Shown here one piece after another: positions 17,901 through 24,727 of a stretch of DNA of 31,876 nt (position 1 is its first letter; each line of letters starts with the position of its first letter). The notes beneath the pieces were generated by a model. That model saw only the letters and a list, made by a program, of their open reading frames with translations, ran no database searches and was not told the origin of the DNA. This DNA comes from DAOUBP01 sp034432655 (GTDB taxonomy: Bacteria; Chloroflexota; Anaerolineae; CG2-30-64-16). Location of the stretch: contig DAOUBP010000114.1 in NCBI GenBank assembly GCA_034432655.1, forward strand, positions 1 through 31,876, given 5' to 3'. Made by a program: the position numbers and the translations under genes.

Positions 17901-19296
17901 CGAGGGTTTGCACGACGATGGTCTTGGCGGTTTCACCGGCCGCAAAGACAACCTGCCCGGTCGCCGAGATGTAATCGCTGCCGGCCAGGGCCGTGCCATC
18001 GGCGGTCGCCCAGGTGACGGTGACGGGCTGGCCGGCCGCGACGTTGAGCGCCACGGTCAACGTGACCGGCTGGCCCTCGGCCGCTGCGTTGTACGTCTGC
18101 GGATCGAAGCCGACCGTGACCGGGACCTCGCCCGCGCCGAAGAGCGTCACGTGATCGAGGTAGGTCGTGCGCGTCCCGCCGGGCAACGCCAGGGCGTAGG
18201 CCTGCACCTGCGTCAGGGTCAGGCCGTCGTCCGGCGCGCCGCCGGGCTGGTAGGCGTAGTCACGGAAGAACGCGGCCCAGGGGATGGCGATGAAGCGCCA
18301 GCCGGCCAGGTTGTCGCTGAACTCGTACGCGAAGCGCTCGGCACTGTCGCCGGGCACGGCCGGGTTCGGGTTGTCGCTGAGGATCACCCGATAGACGCCG
18401 CCGCTGTTGCTGCCGAAGAACCAGAAGCCAAAGCCGCTGTAGGGCGTCCAGTCCGGGCCGGGCAGGTTCTTGCCGGTGCCCCCACCCCAACCCGCGCTGG
18501 TGTAGGCGATCTCCAACGCATGGTTGCCTGCCGCCGCGCCGGGCACGGTATCGGTCGCGACCACATTGGTCGCGATGGCGGTGCCGCTGCCGTAGTCGCC
18601 GTACTGGAACCAGCCGGCCGGCAGGCCGGCCTCGAAGTCGTCCACAACCTGGAATTTGACCAGGCGCACATCATCCACGTAGGCGACCCGCGTGCCGGCC
18701 GGCAGCGCCAGGGCGTAGGCTTGCACCTGGGTCAGGGTCAGGCCGTCGTCCGGCGCGCCGCCGGGTTGGTAGGCGTAGTCACGGAAAAAGGCGCCCCAGG
18801 GGATCAACACGTAGCGCCAGCCGACAGCGTTATCCTTGAACTCATAAGCGAAGCGCTCGGCCGAGTCGCCGGGCACGTCCGGGTTCGGGTTGTCGCTGAG
18901 GATCACGCGGTAGGTGCCGCCGCTGTTGCTGCCGAAGAACCAGAAGGCCAGGCCATCGTACAGGCTCCAGTCTTCGCCGGGGATGTTGCGGCCCGTGCCC
19001 GCGCCCCAGCCTGCGCTGGTGTAGACGATCTCCAACACATGGTTGCCGGTCGCCGCGCCGGGCACGGTATCGGTGGCGACCACATTGGTCGCAATGGCCG
19101 TGCCGCTGCCGTAGTCGCCGTATTGGAACCAGCCGCCCGGCAGGCCGGCCTCGAAGTCGTCCACCACGGGGAGCGCGGCCGCACGGCCGGGTGTCGCCGT
19201 TGCCAACGCAGTGTTGCCCGCCAGGATCAGGACCAGACCGACAAGCAGGCCGGCCGTGAGCAGGCCGGCCGCCAGGAACCGTTTTCGGGATGTCAT
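14917..19296 (-). CDS. Secreted multidomain GH16 beta-glucanase (laminarinase type)
   Basis: Protein of 1459 residues from ATG 19296, chosen because AGAGGT lies four bases upstream; an ATG at 19311 is in frame. Order: signal peptide (1-33), two tandem DDFE...-type beta-sandwich carbohydrate-binding-like domains A1 and A2 (43-213, 217-387; CBM11/CIA30-like), Calx-beta (392-500), two related domains B1 and B2 (512-703, 706-897), Calx-beta (905-1013), and a fifth such domain whose N-half (1020-1113) and C-half (1377-1449) enclose the GH16 domain (1123-1374). Catalytic residues are E1255, D1257 and E1260 in GEIDIMEY. The tail is FMPLVARQ. GH16 enzymes of this sequence type usually retain and hydrolyse beta-1,3 or mixed beta-1,3/1,4-glucans. 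It would open the polymer outside the cell. Domain identities were judged by eye. Confidence 0.92.
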   Translation of the reverse strand: MTSRKRFLAAGLLTAGLLVGLVLILAGNTALATATPGRAAALPVVDDFEAGLPGGWFQYGDYGSGTAIATNVVATDTVPGAATGNHVLEIVYTSAGWGAGTGRNIPGEDWSLYDGLAFWFFGSNSGGTYRVILSDNPNPDVPGDSAERFAYEFKDNAVGWRYVLIPWGAFFRDYAYQPGGAPDDGLTLTQVQAYALALPAGTRVAYVDDVRLVKFQVVDDFEAGLPAGWFQYGDYGSGTAIATNVVATDTVPGAAAGNHALEIAYTSAGWGGGTGKNLPGPDWTPYSGFGFWFFGSNSGGVYRVILSDNPNPAVPGDSAERFAYEFSDNLAGWRFIAIPWAAFFRDYAYQPGGAPDDGLTLTQVQAYALALPGGTRTTYLDHVTLFGAGEVPVTVGFDPQTYNAAAEGQPVTLTVALNVAAGQPVTVTWATADGTALAGSDYISATGQVVFAAGETAKTIVVQTLDDTTDEDAETFTVALSAPEGATLGSKATATVTIPPSDKPVLSGNSVIVDDFEDGLLPSGQDANGIGVGFVTWNAPGASAAITVTDAPPAPVPGSPAGNKVLKEDLTIASGQWAGFTHAFTNAAADTWTPQDWSKYVGVSFWLYGNNTGGTLFVDLLDNRKPGSTTDDAERWSVDIPDNFTGWRFFQFAWADFHRKEIGNGAPNDGLGLTEVHGYAIGGYGSVNMGSQSYYLDDFGLLVRTTVIDDFEDGLLPSGQDANEIGVGFVTWNAPGASAAITVTDAPPAPVPGLPAGNKVLKEELTIGPGQWAGFTHAFTNAAADTWTPQDWSTYEGISFWLYGNNTGGTLFMDLLDNRKPGSTTDDAERWSIDIPDNFTGWKFIRIPFKDLHRKEIGNDAPNDGLGLTEVHGYAIGGYGSVNMGSQSYYVDQVAIYGNTGTAPKPLQVAFARADYRVTEGATAVVTVSLTVSTTEPVTVTYRTAEGYAIPDRDYTPVSGTLTFLAGETSTTFTVATLDDLKADGPKTLMLNLADPVNAELGFQRQAVLTIEDNEAADPWLLDDFEGWHPFTTTGNVALSVVEVAQGDALALPGQGAYEQVLRATFDTAAGPAGFTRTYPAGQDWRGANGLTFWYYGSNSGQQVTVELLDNRGAPAAAAAPSALPLVWSDEFNDPAGTPPNPNVWSHEIGDGTLNGIPGWGNSELQFYNPANAATDGAGNLVIRAEALDASTDKLCWYGPCKYTSARLVTANKVAFQYGKIEARIWVPTGPAGLWPAFWMLGTNIGQVGWPQSGEIDIMEYVSRNPNEVFGTIHGPGYSGGNGIGHAYTFPGGVAGSYHTFSIEWAPDEIHWYVDGINYHNATPADIPAGREWVFNHPFYLLLNLALGGNFGGAVSDQLTFPQEMKVDYVRVYGADDTSERFTATFTDNFTGWRKVILPFRSFTRAAQQPAGAPDDGLTLSEVWGYGFRLPQGANGTFYLDQVRLADLWIRFMPLVARQ
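15183..15930 (-). other. GH16 catalytic domain nested inside a CBM-like domain
   Basis: The upstream half-domain ends in VTVELLDNRGAP and the downstream half resumes with DDTSERFTATFTDNFTGWR. In the intact B1/B2 domains the matching segment reads LLDNRKPGSTTDDAERW, continuing to DNFTGW. The catalytic domain therefore occupies a single surface loop of the fifth binding-type domain, with an Ala-rich joint at its N-side. Confidence 0.75.
16608..17763 (-). repeat. Tandem B1/B2 domain duplication in the multidomain GH16 gene
   Basis: Two adjacent units of about 585 bp (17193-17763 and 16608-17178) are nearly identical at DNA and protein level. Both carry FEDGLLPSGQDAN, GFVTWNAPGASAAITVTDAP, LLDNRKPGSTTDDAERW and YAIGGYGSVNMGSQSYY. 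This indicates a recent duplication or ongoing homogenisation. Confidence 0.85.
18138..19173 (-). repeat. Tandem A1/A2 domain duplication in the multidomain GH16 gene
   Basis: Two adjacent units of about 510 bp (18663-19173 and 18138-18648) encode nearly the same domain, with DDFEAGLP, WFQYGDYGSGTAIATNVVAT, VPGDSAERFAYEF and YQPGGAPDDGLTLTQVQ in both. They differ from the B pair by lacking the LLPSGQDAN segment and having a distinct strand set. Confidence 0.85.
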
Positions 19297-19321
19297 TGTT
19301 ACCTCTGCCATTTTTTGGCTT

Positions 19322-19370
19322 GCGGCGCTCCGGCGCCGCTTTCAATTCGAAAGCGGGGACACGTCCCCGC
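19322..19370. repeat. Overlapping GC-rich hairpins between two GH16 genes
   Basis: GCGGCGC/GCGCCGC (19322-19328, 19333-19339), CGCTTTC/GAAAGCG (19337-19343, 19349-19355) and GCGGGGAC/GTCCCCGC (19353-19360, 19363-19370) form a chain of small perfect stems. They fill most of the 93-bp gap between consecutive operon genes and may tune the expression of the large secreted enzyme. Confidence 0.5.
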
Positions 19371-19389
19371 AATCCAAAACGCCGCCGTG

Positions 19390-20211
19390 TTACGAGCCGA
19401 CCGGCTGAAACACTCGCACGTAATCCACCTGCAACTGGGCAGGGAAAGCGGTGTCGAGGCCGATGACGCCGCCCAGCGTGCCGCCCACGGCCAGGTTCAA
19501 GATGATGAAGAACGGATGGTCGAAGACCCATTTCCGATCCCCGACGTCGGCGCGGGTCAGCGTGAAGTAGTGCTCGCCGTCGTAATACCAGCGGATCTGG
19601 TCCGCTTCCCACTCGATGGCGTAGGTGTGGAAGTCGTCGGCGATGTTGTACTTCTGGCGGTTCCATTTGCCCAGGCCCAGAGCGCCCGAATAGCCCGGCC
19701 CGTGCGCGGTGCCCATGATCAGGTCCGGCTCGCGGCCGACGTATTCCATGATGTCAATCTCGCCGCAATCGGGCCAATTCGAGCCGTTGAAATCCGCGCC
19801 CAGCATCCAGAACGCCGGCCATAGCCCCGCACCGGCGGGCACCTTGATGCGCGCCTCGATGCGGCCGTACTGGAACTCCCGCAGCCCCTGCGTCTTCAGC
19901 CGGGCCGAGGTGTAGTACGAGCCTTCATATTTCTCCTGCCGGGCTTCGATGATCAGCAGGCCCTTTTCGACCCGGGCGTTCTCCGGCCGGGAGGTGTAGA
20001 ATTGCGCCTCGCCGTTGCCCCATCCCCCGGCGCCCAGATCGTAGGTCCAATTGGCCTTATCAATCTGCTTGCCGTCGAATTCATCGTGCCAGACCAGCTT
20101 CATGCCCGGCGGCGCGGGGATGGGCGTGGCGGGAGCGCCACAGGCCGTCAGGAGCATGGTGAATGCAATGACCAGCAGCAGCACGCGCGGTGCGTGTTTC
20201 GTTGATATCAT
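19390..20211 (-). CDS. Lipoprotein GH16 beta-glucanase
   Basis: Protein of 273 residues from ATG 20211, chosen because GGAGGG lies four bases upstream. A more upstream ATG (20238) overlaps the previous stop. A hydrophobic signal ends in MLLTAC (lipidated Cys24), followed by a short Pro/Ala tether and one GH16 domain starting at LVWHDEFDG. Catalytic residues are E151, D153 and E156 in CGEIDIMEY, the beta-bulge ExDxxE active site. Aromatic substrate-binding motifs such as GLWPAFWMLG and WEADQIRWYYDG are present. It would act at the outer face of the membrane, trimming beta-1,3-glucan fragments close to the transporter. It carries none of the accessory domains of the large paralogue. Confidence 0.92.
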   Translation of the reverse strand: MISTKHAPRVLLLVIAFTMLLTACGAPATPIPAPPGMKLVWHDEFDGKQIDKANWTYDLGAGGWGNGEAQFYTSRPENARVEKGLLIIEARQEKYEGSYYTSARLKTQGLREFQYGRIEARIKVPAGAGLWPAFWMLGADFNGSNWPDCGEIDIMEYVGREPDLIMGTAHGPGYSGALGLGKWNRQKYNIADDFHTYAIEWEADQIRWYYDGEHYFTLTRADVGDRKWVFDHPFFIILNLAVGGTLGGVIGLDTAFPAQLQVDYVRVFQPVGS

Positions 20212-20234
20212 TGTCCCTCCGATACGTTTCTCTC

Positions 20235-20954
20235 TCATCGCTGAAAGACTCGCACATAGTCCACCAGCATACGCTGTGGGAAGACCGTGGTCTCGTCCGG
20301 GTATCCCGGCCAGTGACCGCCCACCGCAAGATTCAGGATGAGGAAGAACGGATGCTCAAACACCCATTCTCCGCCGACATCTTGCGGCCCGCGCGTGCTG
20401 TAGAGGTTATCGTCCACATACCAGCGTATCTGGCCCGGTTCCCATTCGATTGCAAAGACGTGAAAATCGTCGGCGAAGCGGCCCTCCGCCAGGAAGTAGT
20501 CGGCCCAGACGCCATCATCCCCGCAGTAGCCTGGCCCGTGGATCGTGCCGCGCACGACGCTCGGCGTCCGGCCGATGTTCTCCATGATGTCTATCTCGCC
20601 GCACGCGGGCCAGCCCACCTGGGCGACATCCTCACCTAGCAGCCAGAACGCGGGCCACATGCCCTGGCCATACGGAAGCTTGATGCGGGCCTCGAAGCGG
20701 CCATAGGTCCAGGCGTGCAGGCCACCGGTCGTCAGGCGCCCGGAAGTGTAGCGAAACCCCCGAAGTGTCTCCTGATGCGCTTCGATGACCAGCACGCCGT
20801 TTTCGATCCGCACATTTGCGGGCCGGGGGGTGTAGAGCTCCAATTCGCCGTTGCTGGCACCCGTGTAGCCGTCCTCAAGCCGCCACCGGGCCCGGTCAAT
20901 CTCCGGGCCATCGAATTCATCGTGCCAGACAAGTTGCCAGGGCCGAGTCATCAT
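20235..20954 (-). CDS. Signal-less (cytoplasmic) GH16 beta-glucanase
   Basis: Protein of 239 residues from ATG 20954; an in-frame TTG at 20963 and ATG at 20951 are alternatives. It is essentially a bare GH16 catalytic domain that begins at WQLVWHDEFDG within the first 15 residues, leaving no room for a signal peptide. Catalytic E120, D122 and E125 lie in CGEIDIMEN. GH16 enzymes are usually exported, so a cytoplasmic form is unusual. Its place 18 bp after the permease gene and before the phosphorylases suggests it shortens imported beta-1,3-oligosaccharides. It is closely related to the two exported paralogues downstream. Confidence 0.9.
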   Translation of the reverse strand: MMTRPWQLVWHDEFDGPEIDRARWRLEDGYTGASNGELELYTPRPANVRIENGVLVIEAHQETLRGFRYTSGRLTTGGLHAWTYGRFEARIKLPYGQGMWPAFWLLGEDVAQVGWPACGEIDIMENIGRTPSVVRGTIHGPGYCGDDGVWADYFLAEGRFADDFHVFAIEWEPGQIRWYVDDNLYSTRGPQDVGGEWVFEHPFFLILNLAVGGHWPGYPDETTVFPQRMLVDYVRVFQR

Positions 20955-20972
20955 TCTCTTCAATCGCGTGTG

Positions 20973-21836
20973 TTATCCCTTGACCGCGCCCTGGGTCAGG
21001 CCCGACACGATGTAGCGCTGCAGCACCAGGAAGATGATCACCATCGGCAGCGTCATGATCAGTACCGCGGCTGCCAGCGTCGGCCAGTTGCTGCCGTAGA
21101 CCCCCTGGAACACGATCATGCCGCGGGTGATGGGGTAGTAGTTCTTGTTGGTCAGGTAGATCGTCGGCAGGATCAGCTCGTTCCAAATGCCGATGGCGTG
21201 CAACACGGCAACCGTAGCCACGGCCGGCTGGATCAGCGGGAAGACCACGGTGGTCACGAAGCGGAAGTAGCCGCAGCCGTCCATAGCGGCCGCCTCATCC
21301 AGTTCCTTCGGCAGCGTTTTGATGTAGTTGACCAGGATGACGATCCCGATGGGGTTCACCAGAAACAGCATCACGTAGCCGATCGGGTTGTTGTATAACC
21401 CCAGGGCCAGCATCAGCTGGAACTGCGGGATCAACGCGACCGGCAGGAACAGCGCGATGACGAAGAGGGTGAGCAGCACCCCGGAACCTTTGACATAGCC
21501 GCGCGAGATCGGGAAAGCCACAAACACGGCCATCAGGAGATAGAGGATCGTCGCCGACGCCGTGTAGATCACGGTGTTGGTCAGATAGCGGGGGAAGTTG
21601 GCCTTGTTCCAGGCTTCCACAAAGTTCTGGAAATGCAACGACACGGCCGGCGCGGTGGCGTTCTTCATGAACTCCGGGAACGTCTTCAAGGATGTGTTGA
21701 CCAGCATGAGCAGCGGTCCCAGATAGATGATCGCAAAGATCAGCAGGACCACATACGAGCCGATATGCCCCCAGTTGATCGGCTTGGTCGGCAACAGTTT
21801 CTTGCCAGCCGGTGCGGAAGTGATGGTTGTGTTCAT
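20973..21836 (-). CDS. Carbohydrate ABC transporter permease (MalG/CUT1 type)
   Basis: Protein of 287 residues from ATG 21836, which overlaps the stop of the partner permease (ATGA at 21833-21836); AGAGAGG lies upstream. About six membrane helices are visible. The EAA loop LPKELDEAAAMDGCGYFRF, followed by VVFPLIQPAVAT, is the site that contacts the ATPase. It forms the inner-membrane channel with the MalF-like protein for import of oligosaccharides, here probably beta-1,3-gluco-oligosaccharides. The family call is firm; the substrate comes from gene context. The frame is open further upstream inside the partner gene but that part is a shadow. Confidence 0.93.
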   Translation of the reverse strand: MNTTITSAPAGKKLLPTKPINWGHIGSYVVLLIFAIIYLGPLLMLVNTSLKTFPEFMKNATAPAVSLHFQNFVEAWNKANFPRYLTNTVIYTASATILYLLMAVFVAFPISRGYVKGSGVLLTLFVIALFLPVALIPQFQLMLALGLYNNPIGYVMLFLVNPIGIVILVNYIKTLPKELDEAAAMDGCGYFRFVTTVVFPLIQPAVATVAVLHAIGIWNELILPTIYLTNKNYYPITRGMIVFQGVYGSNWPTLAAAVLIMTLPMVIIFLVLQRYIVSGLTQGAVKG

Positions 21837-22759
21837 CCTAAAATCCTCTCTTCTCGCCGTCGCAACAGGGTTTGCACCGTCATGCCGATGATAAGCACCA
21901 GGAAGAACAGGACGATCGAGGCTGCCGCGGCATAACCCTGGCGGAAAGCGCTGGTGACACTGCCCGAGGTTTGGCCGAAGCCCTGGGCGAAGATCAGGTA
22001 GCCCAACACCTGGGTGCCGTTCCGGTAACCCAGCAACACCAGGAACAGTTGCCACGCCTGGAGCGAGCCGATGATGTTCAGTAACAGGTTCGTGTTCGCC
22101 ACGGGTGTCAGGAGAGGCCAGACGACACTCTTGAAGACCTGCCAGGAGCTGGCGCCGTCAATGCGCGCTGCTTCATACAGCTCTTCTGGGATGGTCTGCA
22201 GGCCGGAGATGAAGATCATCATCGTGATGCCCAAATTGGCCCATATTTGCACGACCATCACCCAGGTAAAAGCTTCGGCAGGCTGGCCGCCGAAGAACTC
22301 GGAGCGTAAGCCCAGCATCTGGAACAGCCGGGCCACCGGTCCGCCGAGCGGATAGAGGAAGAGCGACCACATCAAGCCCTGGATCACGACGCCCAGGATC
22401 ACGGGCATGAAGTAGATGGTGCGGAAGATGTTGACGCCCCGCAACCGCTGGTTGACAATCAGCGCGACCAGCAGGCCGAGGCCAAACTGGATGGTGGTGA
22501 CGAAGAAACAGAAGATCAGCGTGCGTAAGACGGCGTCGTAGTTGTCGCGCGACGCCTGGCCCATGAAGAGGAACTCCCGATAGTTTTCCAGCCCGATCCA
22601 ATGGATAGGTGCGCCCTTGATGCCTGTCGCATCGGTGAACGAGTATACGGTGGTGGCCAGGGAGGGCCCCAGGCTGATCAGCAGGTAGAAGAAGATGCCC
22701 GGCAGGAGTAAGAGATAAGGGGTCAACCGGGCGCGTGCACGGCCAAAGGGATAGTTCAT
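21833..22759 (-). CDS. Carbohydrate ABC transporter permease (MalF/CUT1 type)
   Basis: Protein of 308 residues from ATG 22759, chosen because GGAGG lies seven bases upstream and the typical start MNYPFGRARARLTPYLLLLPG follows; the frame is open to 22933. Six membrane helices are visible. The EAA loop is IPEELYEAARIDGASSWQVF followed by VVWPLLTP. It pairs with the MalG-like permease. It is separated from the binding-protein gene by 198 bp full of stable hairpins, a common arrangement that lets the binding protein be made in excess. Confidence 0.93.
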   Translation of the reverse strand: MNYPFGRARARLTPYLLLLPGIFFYLLISLGPSLATTVYSFTDATGIKGAPIHWIGLENYREFLFMGQASRDNYDAVLRTLIFCFFVTTIQFGLGLLVALIVNQRLRGVNIFRTIYFMPVILGVVIQGLMWSLFLYPLGGPVARLFQMLGLRSEFFGGQPAEAFTWVMVVQIWANLGITMMIFISGLQTIPEELYEAARIDGASSWQVFKSVVWPLLTPVANTNLLLNIIGSLQAWQLFLVLLGYRNGTQVLGYLIFAQGFGQTSGSVTSAFRQGYAAAASIVLFFLVLIIGMTVQTLLRRREERILG

Positions 22760-22957
22760 GGTGTGCCTCCGTTGGGGTTCTCTAAAGCCCCAGCGAGGCA
22801 TCCTGAGCCACCGAGGGCCCCAGCCCGGAGTCAAAGGGTGCGGAGCGATTCTATACGGCTCGCACCCTTCGACTGTACTCCGCCATGCTCGCACTGGGCG
22901 CGAGCATGGCGGAGTCTCGCTCAGGATGCTCACTGGCCTTACATAGGGGCCACCAGC
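22760..22957. other. Multi-hairpin intercistronic region between binding protein and permease genes
   Basis: This gap contains three inverted repeats. The outer pair is GCATCCTGAGC (22798-22808) and GCTCAGGATGC (22919-22929). A middle pair is AAGGGTGCGGAGC with GCTCGCACCCTT, with one bulge. An inner perfect 16-bp stem is ACTCCGCCATGCTCGC (22877-22892) with GCGAGCATGGCGGAGT (22900-22915). Together they fold the whole spacer into a branched structure. No gene is seen. Confidence 0.65.
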
Positions 22958-24298
22958 TTACTTGTTCGCATCCAGCCCGGATTGCAGGTCGGCTTGAACC
23001 TTGTCCGCCAGCTCCTTCGGGTCGTCAAAGGTGCCGAACGGCTTGAAGTACGAGGCCCAGGGGTTGGCGTACTGGCCGGCGCCCTTGGGTGCCACCCAAT
23101 ACTGCTCGTAGCCCACGCGGAAGTTGGCGAGATACGGCGCGACCTCCTGGCCGATCTGGGTCTCCAGCTTAGCGCCCGGCTGCGTGGGGATGAAGCCCAC
23201 CGCGTTGATGAACGCCTGGTAGTTGGCCGGCTCCGAGAACTCGGCCAGATACTTCATAGCCGCGTCTTTTTTGGTGGTATTGGCAGCCACGGCCCAGCCC
23301 TGGTCGTACTTGCCGAACAGGTACTTGTTGTCTTCAGGGTTGTCGCTGCCGGGGAAGGGGATGTAGCCCCATTTGAAGGCCGGCTGCGCTGCTTCGATCG
23401 CTGCCGCGTACCAGGTGCCGCCAGGGAACATGGCCACCGCGCCGGAGGCAAAGCGCCCGGGGGCCGCATCGCCGGCGATACCGCTGGCGCCCGGCTCCAT
23501 CATCTCTTGGGCATAGACTTTCATCTTCTGCCACATCTCCATAGACTTGGCGTCGTTCCACTTGATCTTGCCGGTCCACAGACCTTCGACCAGGGCCGCC
23601 TGGTCCGGATAAATGGCTCCCAAGAGGCCGTACGCGCCCACGAAGATCGGCCAGCCATCTTTACCACCAGCAGTCATGCAGGGGATGTTGATTTTCTTGA
23701 AGGTCTCGCAGGCCGCCACGAGCTCGCCCCAGGTGGTGGGGACTTTCACATTGTTGGCAGCGAACAAGTCTTTGTTATAGTAGATGCCGCTGTAGGATAC
23801 ACGGCCCAGATTGATCTCGTAGACTTTGCCGTTGTAGCTGCCGGCGTCCTTGATCGTCGCCTCGTCATAGTTCTTGACAAACGGCTGATCCGAGAGGTCC
23901 ATCAACAGGCCGGCCTCGATCAGAGTCTGCCAGTTGGGCGGGGTGACGTTCTTCATGTAGGGCTGCGCCGCGTTGGCGAAGCCGAACATGTCCACCACAT
24001 CCACGTCGTTGGCGGTCAGGCGGGTCTGGGTGACCGTGCTCAGGTCATTGGCGTTCACCACGGACATATCCACGGTGATGTTGGGATACTTCTCTTGGAA
24101 CTTCTTATTGAAGGCTTCCATGAACTCCACCATCGGGGGGTTCTGGTGGACGAGCACCTTCAATGTTACCTTGGCTTCTGCGGCGGGAGCCTGGGCGGCC
24201 GGCGCGGAAGGCGCCGGGGTTGCTGCACCGCCACAAGCGGACAGCACAACGGCCAGCACGAGGATTGCGCTGACGAGGGTTAAGACTTTCTTGGACAT
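22958..24298 (-). CDS. Sugar ABC transporter substrate-binding lipoprotein (family 1)
   Basis: Protein of 446 residues from ATG 24298, chosen because AAGGAG lies upstream and a lipoprotein signal follows; the frame is open to GTG 24397. The signal ends in VVLSAC (lipidated Cys22), followed by an Ala/Pro-rich tether and a family-1 solute-binding domain (from about residue 40) containing MVEFMEAFNKKFQEKYPNI and the C-terminal KKDAAMKYLAEFSEPANYQ. It would bind oligosaccharides at the cell surface and pass them to the MalFG-like channel. It is the first structural gene of the glucan operon, 144 bp downstream of a LacI-type operator. No ATPase gene accompanies it in this window. Confidence 0.93.
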   Translation of the reverse strand: MSKKVLTLVSAILVLAVVLSACGGAATPAPSAPAAQAPAAEAKVTLKVLVHQNPPMVEFMEAFNKKFQEKYPNITVDMSVVNANDLSTVTQTRLTANDVDVVDMFGFANAAQPYMKNVTPPNWQTLIEAGLLMDLSDQPFVKNYDEATIKDAGSYNGKVYEINLGRVSYSGIYYNKDLFAANNVKVPTTWGELVAACETFKKINIPCMTAGGKDGWPIFVGAYGLLGAIYPDQAALVEGLWTGKIKWNDAKSMEMWQKMKVYAQEMMEPGASGIAGDAAPGRFASGAVAMFPGGTWYAAAIEAAQPAFKWGYIPFPGSDNPEDNKYLFGKYDQGWAVAANTTKKDAAMKYLAEFSEPANYQAFINAVGFIPTQPGAKLETQIGQEVAPYLANFRVGYEQYWVAPKGAGQYANPWASYFKPFGTFDDPKELADKVQADLQSGLDANK

Positions 24299-24441
24299 GA
24301 TGCTCTTCTCCTTCAGATGTAAGTGATTGGGGATTGAACGGCAGGTTGCGAAACGAATTCCGTTGTACAGATGGTGTGTTTGTGTCTGATGCGTCACCTC
24401 CTCTCGCTTCAGATTGCGGGATAAACGTCACGGTACGGTTT

Positions 24442-24455
24442 TGTGAGCGCTTCCA
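24442..24455. promoter_or_regulatory. LacI-family operator upstream of the glucan operon
   Basis: TGTGAGCGCTTCCA has the LacI/GalR operator form: outer TG...CA and a perfect AGCGCT centre with the central CG. It lies between the LacI-HTH gene and the binding-protein gene. It matches the site at 24728-24741 at 12 of 14 positions, which supports recognition by the small LacI-HTH protein encoded between the two sites. Confidence 0.65.
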
Positions 24456-24480
24456 GTCGCCGTCCAAAAAAAGAGACAGC

Positions 24481-24705
24481 CTACGCGTCGGGCGCCTCGT
24501 TCGGCCTTTCGGCATGGGGCTCGCCGGTGCGGCTGGTGGCCAGCAAACGCGCAATCGGATTGGGCTGATAACCTTGTTCGTTGATGATTTGCCAGACTCG
24601 CTCGCGCACCGCAGGCCGCACGTGGGGATGCCCATTGATAACACGTGACGCCGTCGAGCGCGATACGCCGGCCATCTCAGCGATCTGTTGTAAGGTGAGT
24701 GCCAT
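24481..24705 (-). CDS. Stand-alone LacI-type DNA-binding domain protein
   Basis: Protein of 74 residues, with GAGG six bases before the ATG. Residues 1-58 are a complete LacI/GalR helix-turn-helix headpiece: LTLQQIAEMAGVSRSTASRV is the HTH, and the hinge region ends in PNPIARLLATSRT. The usual 270-residue sugar-binding/dimerisation core is absent. After a short acidic/Pro tail the frame ends, and no continuation was found in other frames downstream. Full LacI headpieces bind operators poorly without dimerisation, so it may dimerise alone, pair with another protein or be a relic. The neighbouring kinase has the missing type of domain. Likely operators flank the gene (24442-24455, 24728-24741). 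Confidence 0.85.
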   Translation of the reverse strand: MALTLQQIAEMAGVSRSTASRVINGHPHVRPAVRERVWQIINEQGYQPNPIARLLATSRTGEPHAERPNEAPDA

Positions 24706-24727
24706 GCCTGCCTCTTACGTACCGCGT

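Noticed and set aside
17551..19824. Long plus-strand open frame opposite the multidomain GH16 gene
   Set aside because: It is a mirror of the repeated domain coding sequence. It spans the end of one GH16 gene and the start of another and has no domain signature.
22055..22958. Longer N-termini for the sugar permeases
   Set aside because: The upstream extensions are out-of-frame shadows or hairpin DNA. Good ribosome-binding sites precede the internal ATGs at 21836 and 22759.
24390..24397. GTG at 24397 as start of the sugar-binding protein
   Set aside because: It overlaps a Shine-Dalgarno-like sequence and would put 33 unrelated residues before a standard lipoprotein signal. The ATG at 24298 fits better.
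24105..24644. Frameshifted continuation of the LacI-HTH gene
   Set aside because: The other minus-strand frame here shows no LacI core motifs, so there is no sign that a single base error cut a full repressor.
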